DNA of 64,000 nt from Bermanella sp. WJH001. Its GTDB lineage: Bacteria; Pseudomonadota; Gammaproteobacteria; Pseudomonadales; Oceanobacteraceae. The notes below the pieces were generated by a model, which saw only the letters and a list, made by a program, of their open reading frames with translations, was not told where the DNA came from and ran no database searches. A program made the position numbers and the translations under genes. The stretch lies in assembly GCF_030070105.1 (NCBI RefSeq), contig NZ_JASJOO010000005.1, positions 1-64,000 on the forward strand, in the 5' to 3' direction. Positions within the stretch are counted from its first letter, which is position 1. Every line of letters starts with the position of its first letter. Shown here piece by piece: positions 25,722 to 33,466 of this stretch.

Positions 25722-26423
25722 ATGGATTTGTTAAAGATGATTGAAGTTGAGCAACTGTGTAAGTCTCTTACCTTGGGTGAGCAGACCTTGGATATCCTAT
25801 CCAACGTGAATCTCTCGGTGGCAGCAGGGGAGACGATTGCCATTGTTGGCAAAAGTGGTTCGGGTAAATCTACCTTGTTAAGTTTGTTAGCTGGGCTGGA
25901 TCAAGCCACAAGCGGCCATGTGCGCATTAAAGGCCAAGACTTGTCACAGATGAGTGAAGATGGGCGAGCCGCGGTGCGCAAAGAGCATGTGGGCTTTGTA
26001 TTTCAAAACTTCCAACTACTCCCACATTTAAGTGCGTTAGATAATGTCATGTTGCCACTGGAATTAACTGGTGATGTCCATGCTAAAACCAAAGCCATGA
26101 GCTGGCTTGAAAAAGTGGGCCTTTGTGAGCGCTTAGATCATCAACCCAATCAATTAAGTGGCGGTGAACAACAGCGTGTGGCTATTGCTCGTGCATTTGC
26201 CTGTGAGCCGGATGTGTTATTTGCGGATGAACCCACGGGTAATTTAGATGAACACACAGGTGAGAAAATTGAAGATCTACTGTTTGATTTAAATGCGCAG
26301 CTCAATACCACACTGGTATTGGTTACTCATGATGAAACCTTAGCGAAGCGCTGCCAGCGTCAAGTGCATTTAATCGACGGCAAATTAATCGAAACCGTAA
26401 CCAGTGATAGCGTGACACTTTAA
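25722..26423 (+). CDS. ybbA: ABC transporter ATP-binding protein (YbbA/LolD type)
   Basis: 233 residues. Walker A is GKSGSGKST, the Q-loop is VFQNFQLLPHLSALDNV, the signature is LSGGEQQRVAIARAF, Walker B is VLFADEPTG, and the H-loop is VTHD, all intact. The size and strong resemblance to LolD/MacB-type exporters fit YbbA. The partner permease YbbP-like gene starts 19 bp after the stop. An internal ATG at 25737 (MIEVEQLCKSL) may be the real start. In E. coli this pair is divergent from tesA; no tesA is present here. The exported substrate is not established. Confidence 0.88.
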   Translation: MDLLKMIEVEQLCKSLTLGEQTLDILSNVNLSVAAGETIAIVGKSGSGKSTLLSLLAGLDQATSGHVRIKGQDLSQMSEDGRAAVRKEHVGFVFQNFQLLPHLSALDNVMLPLELTGDVHAKTKAMSWLEKVGLCERLDHQPNQLSGGEQQRVAIARAFACEPDVLFADEPTGNLDEHTGEKIEDLLFDLNAQLNTTLVLVTHDETLAKRCQRQVHLIDGKLIETVTSDSVTL

Positions 26424-26441
26424 TCGCGAGCAGGAGAGAAT

Positions 26442-28952
26442 ATGAAACACCATCAGGTTTTTCTGCTGGCATGTAAGCATTGGTTAAATGATTTACGCAG
26501 CAGTGAAAAACGTTTATTAATTGCCGCCACGTTGCTTGCGGCATTAAGCATGTCAATGATCTCAAGTTTTAGTGATCGTTTATCTCGTACCATGGAATAC
26601 CGCGCCAGTGAATTAATTGCAGGTGATTTAACTGTATTTAGTACTCGAGCCTTATCGGATGAATACATCCAATATGCACAGTCTCTTGGTTTAAATACCT
26701 CAACGGCTCTTGGTTTTTCAACCATGGCCTATGCAAATGAGCAACTACAACTGATACGGGTGCGTTCAGTTGAAGATAATTACCCTTTAAAAGGTTTTAA
26801 TCAGGTGGCCAATGGTTTTTATGCCCAAGCCAGCACCGAGACCCAGTTAGTTAAATTAGCACCTGCATTGGGTAAGGTGTGGGCAGAAGAGCGTATTTTG
26901 CAAAAGTTAAATGCCAAACTAGGCGATACCATCGAAATTGGTAACGCTGAGTTTGTGGTTGATAAAGTTTTACAACAAGATGCAGACCGCTCTGGTAGTT
27001 TATTTAGCCCTTTTGGACGTTTGTTAATGAACTATGGCGATGTAGCCAAAACCGGAGTGGTTAATGAGGGTAGCCGCATTTGGTATAAACAATATTATAC
27101 CGGCAGTGAAGACGCGCTAGCGCAATTTGTCAGTTGGTTAAAACCGCAATTAAACAAAGCGGATAAACTAGCTGGTGTTGAAGATAGCCAAAATAATGTA
27201 GGCAATGCTCTAAAAAAAGCACAGCAATATTTATCATTAGCCAGTTTAATTAGTGTGTTGTTAGCTGCTGTTGCTATTGCTTTATGTGCAAAGCGTTATA
27301 GTGAGCGGCATTACAATACAGCTGCGTTACTGCGTTGCTTAGGGGCATCCAGTGCTCAAGTGCGTAATATATTTATTTATAAACTATTGTTCACCGCGAT
27401 TTTAGGGGCGGTAATCGGGGCTATTTTAGGCTTTGTATTGCATTTTGCGTTACTTGAAACCGTGGCCGATATTTTACCCAAAGATTTAATGCCAGCGCGT
27501 ATATTACCGGTTTTAATCAGCTTGGTTTGTGCTGCCCTTGTATTGATGCTGGTAGCATTAGCGCCTATTTTAAATTTAAACCAAGTGAGCCCAGTACGAG
27601 TATTACGCCGTGAACTAGCGCCACAATCGGTAAAAGCAAATGTGTTTTTTGTACTGGCTGTTGTGATTATGCTGGCGCTGGCGTTTTTGCTATCGGGCAG
27701 CATTATTTTATCGGTTGTATTTGTCGTGGGGCTGGCCATGTTATTGCTGGTTTACGGTGTTTTATCAAGTGTATTGTTAAAAGGTTTGATGAAAATACAG
27801 GGCTTTTTTCCTAGCTTTATCCAAGTGGGTTTAAGTCAGCTTGATCGGCACCAGTATTATGCTCGCTCGCAGGTGGCTGCTTTTGCGTTTATTTTTACTT
27901 CAGTTGCGTTAATTTGGTTGGTGCGTGGCGATCTATTTGACGATTGGCAAAAACAAGTGCCAGCAGATACGCCTAATCATTTTGCAATTAATATTTTACC
28001 GGATAAAAAAGATGAGTTTGCTCGCTCCCTTTTAGAAAAAGGGTTGGCGGCAAGTGATTTTTATCCAATGGTACGTGGTCGATTAACTCATATTAATAAT
28101 GTGAATGTTGATGATTTATACCCAGAAGATGATGCACCTAATGCTTTGAAGCGTGAGTTGAATTTAACCTGGAGTGCGCAACTAACCAAAGATGAAACAC
28201 TCAGTGAAGGGACATGGTTCGATGAGCAATCTATTACAGAAAATGCCATTTCTATTGAATCAGAATTAGCTCGGCGTTTGAAACTGTCATTGGGGGATAA
28301 CATTACCTTTAATATTGCCGGCAGTGATATTGTGACGAAAGTTAAAAACTTTAGAAATGTGAAGTGGGAAAATTTTCGCCCTAATTTTTATGTGGTATTT
28401 GCCGATGGTGTGATTAATGATTTTCACCATACTTACATCAATAGCTTTTATTTACCGGCCACTGAAAGCCGCTGGTTGATCGATATGAACCAGCAATTTA
28501 AAGCGGTAACGATCATTGAAATTGATCAGATTCTAAAGCAGGTTCGCGAAATTTTAACGCAAACCAGTGTGGCGGTTGAGGCTATATTGGCCTTGGTATT
28601 GATTTGCGCCATGGTGCTCATGTTTGCAACGTTATTAAGTACGCTCAGTTTGCGTAAACATGAAGCGGCTTTGTTCCGTACATTTGGTGCCAGTAAAAAA
28701 ATGATACGGGCACGTATACGCAGTGAATATGTAACGTTAGCTCTGGTGGCCAGTGTGTTAGCCATTGCATCATTTGAGTCTATTAGTTTTGCTTTGTATG
28801 TGTTTATTTTTGATGTGAGCTGGTTACCTCATTGGTCTTTGTGGGTTGGGATTCCAACATTGGCACTGATCAGTATTTTAGTCAGTGGTTTTTGGGCAAA
28901 CCGTGATGTATTAAATGCGTCCCCCCGACAGTTATTACAGGATATCTCTTAG
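26442..28952 (+). CDS. ybbP: FtsX-like ABC permease (YbbP type)
   Basis: 836 residues. One hydrophobic helix near the N-terminus (about 25-45) precedes a large periplasmic loop. A first bundle of FtsX helices (about 260-380) is followed by helices around 400-460, a second large loop, and a final FtsX bundle (about 700-825) including VEAILALVLICAMVLMFATLL. The double FtsX layout is that of YbbP/LolC-like exporter subunits. It directly follows the ATPase gene and is followed by a carboxylesterase 7 bp downstream, so all three are probably one operon. It may export a lipophilic compound, but no substrate can be assigned. Confidence 0.88.
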   Translation: MKHHQVFLLACKHWLNDLRSSEKRLLIAATLLAALSMSMISSFSDRLSRTMEYRASELIAGDLTVFSTRALSDEYIQYAQSLGLNTSTALGFSTMAYANEQLQLIRVRSVEDNYPLKGFNQVANGFYAQASTETQLVKLAPALGKVWAEERILQKLNAKLGDTIEIGNAEFVVDKVLQQDADRSGSLFSPFGRLLMNYGDVAKTGVVNEGSRIWYKQYYTGSEDALAQFVSWLKPQLNKADKLAGVEDSQNNVGNALKKAQQYLSLASLISVLLAAVAIALCAKRYSERHYNTAALLRCLGASSAQVRNIFIYKLLFTAILGAVIGAILGFVLHFALLETVADILPKDLMPARILPVLISLVCAALVLMLVALAPILNLNQVSPVRVLRRELAPQSVKANVFFVLAVVIMLALAFLLSGSIILSVVFVVGLAMLLLVYGVLSSVLLKGLMKIQGFFPSFIQVGLSQLDRHQYYARSQVAAFAFIFTSVALIWLVRGDLFDDWQKQVPADTPNHFAINILPDKKDEFARSLLEKGLAASDFYPMVRGRLTHINNVNVDDLYPEDDAPNALKRELNLTWSAQLTKDETLSEGTWFDEQSITENAISIESELARRLKLSLGDNITFNIAGSDIVTKVKNFRNVKWENFRPNFYVVFADGVINDFHHTYINSFYLPATESRWLIDMNQQFKAVTIIEIDQILKQVREILTQTSVAVEAILALVLICAMVLMFATLLSTLSLRKHEAALFRTFGASKKMIRARIRSEYVTLALVASVLAIASFESISFALYVFIFDVSWLPHWSLWVGIPTLALISILVSGFWANRDVLNASPRQLLQDIS

Positions 28953-28959
28953 GAAAAAT

Positions 28960-29619
28960 ATGAGTTCTTTTGATTGCATTGAAATAAAACCAAAAGCAGG
29001 CCCAGCCAATGCTGCAATTATTTGGCTACATGGCCTAGGTGCCAGCGGAGATGATTTTGCGCCTATGGCAAAACATCTGCATTTAGATAGCAGTATTGCC
29101 ATGCATTATGTATTGCCCCATGCACCACTGCGAAATGTCACTATTAATGGCGGGGCGCGCATGCCTGCTTGGTATGATTTAGAGATTCATGGTGTTGAGC
29201 GTAAAGCAAATTTAGAGGACCTTGCGCAATCACGTGATCAAGTGCTGGCAAAAATTGAAGCGTTAATAGCTGCCGGTATTAATCATAAGCGGATTATCAT
29301 TGCGGGGTTTTCTCAAGGCGGAGCCGTGGCCTATGACACCTTATTTCACTGTCAGCATGCCTTAGGGGGCGTTATGCCCATGAGTACCTATATTGCCGAT
29401 GTAGACGCTGTACAGCATTGCAAATTCAAACAGACACCTGTTTGGTTGAGTCACGGCACATTAGATGATGTTGTACCAAAGGGATTAGGTGATCGTGCAT
29501 TTGAAAATTTGAAAAAGGCAGGGTTTGAGCCAACCATGAGTGAGTATCAAATGGCGCACAATGTATGCCCATCACAATTAAAAGACATACAGGCGTTTAT
29601 TCACAAGGTGCTGGCTTAA
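28960..29619 (+). CDS. Carboxylesterase/phospholipase (Abhydrolase_2 family)
   Basis: 219 residues from the ATG at 28960, with GGA six bases upstream. The longer frame from 28915 overlaps the permease. The alpha/beta-hydrolase core shows IIWLHGLGASGDDF, the nucleophile elbow IAGFSQGGAVAYDT (Ser), the acid in SHGTLDDVVP and a late His in YQMAHNVCPSQL, giving a complete triad. Relatives hydrolyse short-chain carboxylic esters and some acyl-thioesters. It sits 7 bp after the YbbP gene, an arrangement that suggests co-expression. The convergent small membrane gene overlaps its end by 4 bp. Confidence 0.9.
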   Translation: MSSFDCIEIKPKAGPANAAIIWLHGLGASGDDFAPMAKHLHLDSSIAMHYVLPHAPLRNVTINGGARMPAWYDLEIHGVERKANLEDLAQSRDQVLAKIEALIAAGINHKRIIIAGFSQGGAVAYDTLFHCQHALGGVMPMSTYIADVDAVQHCKFKQTPVWLSHGTLDDVVPKGLGDRAFENLKKAGFEPTMSEYQMAHNVCPSQLKDIQAFIHKVLA

Positions 29620-29951
29620 TTAATAATTCCTGACATATCTGCAAGGGAGTAAACAACAAACAGGCTAATGGCGATGAATAAAATATTTTTAAACTCTGTC
29701 ATGAAGTCTGTGTGTCGTGCAATGCAAAGTACAGGGGCAACTAAACAGGCCACAAATACCGGTTGGATCACCGCGAATATTAAGGTGTTGACATTGCTTT
29801 GATGTAATGGGATTTCATTAATGTAGGCGCTAAAGTTGAAGTTGATAACGCATAATAAAACATGAATAAAAAATGCCACACTGGCCAGAGTGGTATTAAT
29901 GAGTGGGGCCTGCTTTGCCCGAGTCCGTGCGTTCATGAGTTGTTTAACCAA
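29616..29951 (-). CDS. Small hypothetical membrane protein
   Basis: 111 residues with three clear hydrophobic segments (about 19-40, 56-77, 87-105) and basic residues at the N-terminus (MVKQLMNARTRAKQ). I do not recognise the family. It is convergent with the carboxylesterase gene, the two stops overlapping by 4 bp, which is often seen with conserved small genes. No ribosome binding site stands out, so the start is uncertain. Confidence 0.55.
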   Translation of the reverse strand: MVKQLMNARTRAKQAPLINTTLASVAFFIHVLLCVINFNFSAYINEIPLHQSNVNTLIFAVIQPVFVACLVAPVLCIARHTDFMTEFKNILFIAISLFVVYSLADMSGIIN

Positions 29952-30105
29952 AGTGAAAGTAGTCGATCTAATTTGGCGTATTAAATCAGTAACGTCTTCG
30001 TTAATGCGTAATAAGTTGTAAACACTTGATTACATTTTGTAGCGCCCACAAAGAATATTAGGCAACTGCCTGAATTACACAAATGAGAATACAAGGGTTT
30101 TAAGG

Positions 30106-30891
30106 CTATTTAGTTTTTACCTGTCTATTTTTAGCATCCAACCACTTATAAAATTTGAAGGCCTCTATGCTTTTGTATATGGGCATAACCAATGGAAATA
30201 TCCAGTTTAAGGCGAGTGTTAACACGCTGAGTTTGCTTGGATATATGCGTTTACAATTGCCCTTGATTCCTTTTATGGCTGCTTTGGCTACGTCTTGGGC
30301 ATGTTGAGTTGGCCAAGGTATTGGGGCAGTGGTATCAAAGAAATGGGTTTTAGTGGCAACTGGGCATAACATCATGATATGCCCGTTATCTTGTTTTTCT
30401 CGACGATAGGCATCAGCCCAAGAGAGCAGGGCGGCTTTGGTTGAGCTGTAAAGGCTATAACCTGGCAGGCTGTAAATCCCCATAAAACTGGCGGTGATTA
30501 ATACCCCGTATTCACGTCCTTGATTAATGCGGGCCATTTTTTGACTGGTGTAGATGGGGCTAAACGTATTGCATTGGTAAATTTTCTCAATATGTTGCCA
30601 ATCTTCTTGTTGGGTTTGCTCGTAATAGGCAAACCCTGCGTTGGCGATGAATAAATCAATTGTGCCCATGTTATCTAAGGCCACGTCAAATAGAGCATCA
30701 ATTCCTTGTTGATTGGCAATGTCATGCTGGGTGAAGTGAACACAGGCGGGTAATGATTCGCTACAAGGGTTAATGTCACTTGCCACGATAGAAACATTAG
30801 GAATTTTACACAGAGCCTTCAGCATGGCTAAGCCGATACCTGATGCAGCTCCGGTGATGACGATATTTTTATTATTAAGGTTCATAGTCAT
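30106..30891 (-). CDS. Short-chain dehydrogenase/reductase
   Basis: 261 residues from the ATG at 30891 (MTMNLNNKNIVITGAASGIG); the frame opens earlier at 30939, without a good signal. The Rossmann motif TGAASGIG (residues 13-20) binds NAD(P), NAGFAY is the next conserved point, the Ser lies in VLITASFMGIYSLP, and the catalytic YSLYSSTKAALL gives Tyr-x3-Lys-type residues. A hydrophobic C-terminal stretch (WIFPLVMPIYKSIE) may attach it to membrane. The substrate is unknown. It stands alone between convergent or opposed genes. Confidence 0.85.
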   Translation of the reverse strand: MTMNLNNKNIVITGAASGIGLAMLKALCKIPNVSIVASDINPCSESLPACVHFTQHDIANQQGIDALFDVALDNMGTIDLFIANAGFAYYEQTQQEDWQHIEKIYQCNTFSPIYTSQKMARINQGREYGVLITASFMGIYSLPGYSLYSSTKAALLSWADAYRREKQDNGHIMMLCPVATKTHFFDTTAPIPWPTQHAQDVAKAAIKGIKGNCKRIYPSKLSVLTLALNWIFPLVMPIYKSIEAFKFYKWLDAKNRQVKTK

Positions 30892-30978
30892 GCCCAGAAG
30901 GTTTCTAGGCATGGTAGAAAAGATCGCTTTTTTAAGCAAGCGCTTGCTTGGTTTCGGGGTGGGTGATTATAGCCAACT

Positions 30979-31305
30979 TTATAGTTTGCAGTTTAACTCG
31001 CCATAGTCAGCGCCACGCATTTCAATTTTACAACGCTGGTTTAACACCCATAACGAACCGCCACAGTTGAGCTTGGCGCTTTCTAATCCTCTGGTAATAT
31101 ATCCACCACAGCCCCGTGAAACGGGTTTTAAGTCGCTGCCTTTACATTCAATCGATAGTGAATCTTGCCCTTCACGCTTGGCGGTGCAGTTTTTTTCGAT
31201 ATCCAGATACCCAAAGTTAAAGCCTGATATGTTCGAGCCTTCCAGTTCAGCGGCCATACTGACATTAATGAACAGGCTAATTAGGAAAAACAGGACATAT
31301 TTCAT
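30979..31305 (-). CDS. Small secreted cysteine-rich protein
   Basis: 108 residues. A signal peptide (MKYVLFFLISLFINVSMA) is followed by a mature part of about 90 residues with six cysteines in NCTAK, IECKG, RGCGG, LNCGG, QRCKI and LNCKL, so up to three disulfides are possible. The repeated C-K-x spacing gives a faint internal repeat. No family is recognised. It would act in the periplasm or outside the cell. It is preceded by an unrelated SDR on the same strand, and the divergent argG begins 165 bp away. Size and conserved cysteines suggest a real gene. Confidence 0.6.
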   Translation of the reverse strand: MKYVLFFLISLFINVSMAAELEGSNISGFNFGYLDIEKNCTAKREGQDSLSIECKGSDLKPVSRGCGGYITRGLESAKLNCGGSLWVLNQRCKIEMRGADYGELNCKL

Positions 31306-31469
31306 TCGCAGACCCCAAAGTAAGTGATTATGGACAAATTAAGCCTAGGCTTTTTATGAACATTAGACCAATACTGGCGCATGGCCAGTAATCTCGGTAG
31401 AATACGCCCCCTGATTTTATCCGTATTGGCCCTATCGTGGTCAATGTTCTATGTCTTTAGGAGCACTTC

Positions 31470-32687
31470 ATGTCCAAGATCAATAAGATTGTTTTGGCCT
31501 ACTCCGGTGGCTTGGATACTTCTGTAATCGCAAAATGGTTACAAGAAGAATACCAAGCTGAAATTGTAACTTTTACCGCTGACTTAGGTCAGGGCGAAGA
31601 GTTAGAGCCTGCGCGCAAAAAAGCCGAGGCCATGGGCATCAAAGAAATCTATATTGAAGACTTGCGCGAAGAGTTCGCCCGTGACTTCGTATTCCCAATG
31701 TTCCGTGCAAACGCCATTTATGAAGGCGAGTACTACTTAGGTACGTCGATCGCGCGTCCTTTAATCGCTAAGCGTTTAATTGAAATTGCTAACGAAACCG
31801 GCGCCGATGCTATTTCTCATGGCGCCACTGGTAAAGGTAACGACCAAGTACGTTTCGAGCTAGGTGCATATGCCCTTAAGCCAGGTGTACAAGTGATTGC
31901 GCCTTGGCGTGAGTGGGACTTGAACAGCCGTGAAAAACTAATGGCTTACTGTGCTGAGCACGGTATTCAAGTTGAAAACAAAGCGGGTAAAAAATCCCCT
32001 TACTCAATGGATGCTAACTTACTTCACATCTCTTATGAAGGTGACCTAATTGAAAATCCTTGGAGTGAGCCAGAAGAAGACATGTGGTTGTGGACTAAGT
32101 CTCCAGAAGCCGCTCCGGATACACCAACATATTTAGATATCACCTTCAAAGGTGGTGACATCGTTGCAATCGACGGCAAAGAAATGAGCCCAGCAACGGT
32201 TATGGAATACCTAAACAAAGTAGCGGGCGAAAACGGTATTGGTCGTACCGACATCGTTGAAAACCGTTATGTGGGTATGAAAGCACGTGGCTGTTACGAA
32301 ACCCCAGCCGGTTTTGTTATGTTAAAAGCTCACCGCGCAATCGAGTCGATCACTCTTGACCGTAACGCAGCTCACTTAAAAGACGAGTTAATGCCTCGTT
32401 ATGCTGAGTTAATTTACAACGGTTACTGGTGGAGCCCTGAGCGTAAGATGCTACAAGCGTCTATCGATGAGACACAAACCTATGTAAACGGTACAGTGCG
32501 CGTTAAACTTTATAAAGGTAACGTGATTGTGGTTGGCCGTAAGTCTGATGACTCTTTATTTGACGAAAGCATTGCAACGTTTGAAGACGATGCCGGTGCA
32601 TACGATCAAAAAGACGCAGCGGGCTTCATTAAATTGAATGCATTACGTTTACGTATTGCTGCGAAAAAAGGCCGTGATTTACTTTAA
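31470..32687 (+). CDS. argG: Argininosuccinate synthase
   Basis: 405 residues, the usual length of the type I enzyme. It ligates citrulline and aspartate with ATP to give argininosuccinate in arginine biosynthesis, in the cytoplasm. Conserved parts are the PP-loop [17 protein letters not shown] (about 8-24), [32 protein letters not shown] and the tail [16 protein letters not shown] lies just before the ATG. It is monocistronic, ending at a strong terminator. Codon use is slightly richer than its neighbours, consistent with a highly expressed gene. Confidence 0.97.
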   Translation: MSKINKIVLAYSGGLDTSVIAKWLQEEYQAEIVTFTADLGQGEELEPARKKAEAMGIKEIYIEDLREEFARDFVFPMFRANAIYEGEYYLGTSIARPLIAKRLIEIANETGADAISHGATGKGNDQVRFELGAYALKPGVQVIAPWREWDLNSREKLMAYCAEHGIQVENKAGKKSPYSMDANLLHISYEGDLIENPWSEPEEDMWLWTKSPEAAPDTPTYLDITFKGGDIVAIDGKEMSPATVMEYLNKVAGENGIGRTDIVENRYVGMKARGCYETPAGFVMLKAHRAIESITLDRNAAHLKDELMPRYAELIYNGYWWSPERKMLQASIDETQTYVNGTVRVKLYKGNVIVVGRKSDDSLFDESIATFEDDAGAYDQKDAAGFIKLNALRLRIAAKKGRDLL

Positions 32688-32710
32688 TCTATTAACGTAA
32701 ATTTGTGGTT

Positions 32711-32748
32711 TAAAAAGCCCTGCTTTGGAAACAAAGTAGGGCTTTTTT
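32711..32748 (+). terminator. Rho-independent terminator of argG
   Basis: AAAAAGCCCT pairs with AGGGCTTTTT, with an inner CTTTG/CAAAG stem and a GAAA loop, then a T-run. It begins 24 bp after the argG stop. Confidence 0.92.
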
Positions 32749-32783
32749 TGTGGGTGTGTTTTTTAGTGACTGAAGATGAAAAA

Positions 32784-33338
32784 TTAATGTTTGAAGGTTT
32801 CTTGCTTCACCACAAATACACCGCGTATATCGCCTAATTTAAAGCCCGTTGCTTGATCATTTGGATATAACTCAGCGAGTTTTTCTTTAACCGCTGGCAA
32901 TACCTTTTCGCCGTGACAGGCAAGGCATGGCTCAGTGGTCGCAATGGCTTTTACAAAGTACCAGCCGTCGCTGCGATGTTCGCTGTATTCAAGTTGTGAG
33001 ATGGCTTCGCCATTTTCTTTGCGTTGTTCTAATGACATTAATACTTGTTGTAACCATGCATCCGGGGAGTTGTTTGGGTTTCGTATTTTTAATGAGCTGC
33101 GGCTGATCTGCCAAGGTGTTTGGCTATGTTGTGATGCGATGGCAGGGGCTGAAATGTTGCAGGCAGTAATAGCGGCTACTGGGCCCTGAGCTTTCATTGA
33201 TGAGATCAATGTTTGTTTGAGATCGGAGCCAAAGCCTTGAATGATTTGGCGAGCCGCTTCTTTTTTTTGAGTATCGGCATCATTTGCCAGCGCGGCTTGG
33301 GATATCAATATCGAGATTAGAATCATGAGGTAATGCAT
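32784..33338 (-). CDS. DUF3365 (Tll0287-like) heme-binding periplasmic protein
   Basis: 184 residues. A signal peptide (MHYLMILISILISQAALA) precedes a domain with the pattern of Tll0287-like proteins: ITACNISAPAIA, a DAWLQQVL segment, YFVKAI and the c-type heme motif ATTEPCLACHGE (C-x2-CH). The family is thought to sense or carry heme in the periplasm, and in other bacteria the domain often sits in front of sensor kinases. Here it is a stand-alone protein. It has no obvious partner: the next gene upstream is the M16 protease, on the same strand. Confidence 0.85.
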   Translation of the reverse strand: MHYLMILISILISQAALANDADTQKKEAARQIIQGFGSDLKQTLISSMKAQGPVAAITACNISAPAIASQHSQTPWQISRSSLKIRNPNNSPDAWLQQVLMSLEQRKENGEAISQLEYSEHRSDGWYFVKAIATTEPCLACHGEKVLPAVKEKLAELYPNDQATGFKLGDIRGVFVVKQETFKH

Positions 33339-33420
33339 TGCATACTCCTTATATTAGTCTTATCTAATGTATTTGAAAGCTTGGTGAGATACAAGTTCTT
33401 TAATCTAAGGAATATCAGGC

Positions 33421-33449
33421 AAAAAAAAGCCAGTTCAAATGAACTGGCT
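33421..33449 (-). terminator. Terminator of the M16 protease gene (minus strand)
   Basis: AGCCAGTTC and GAACTGGCT (33429-33437, 33441-33449) form a perfect stem. An A-run on the plus strand (33421-33428) becomes the U-run on the minus strand. It lies 18 bp past the protease stop. Confidence 0.9.
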
Positions 33450-33466
33450 GTTTGTGCAGGAATAAG

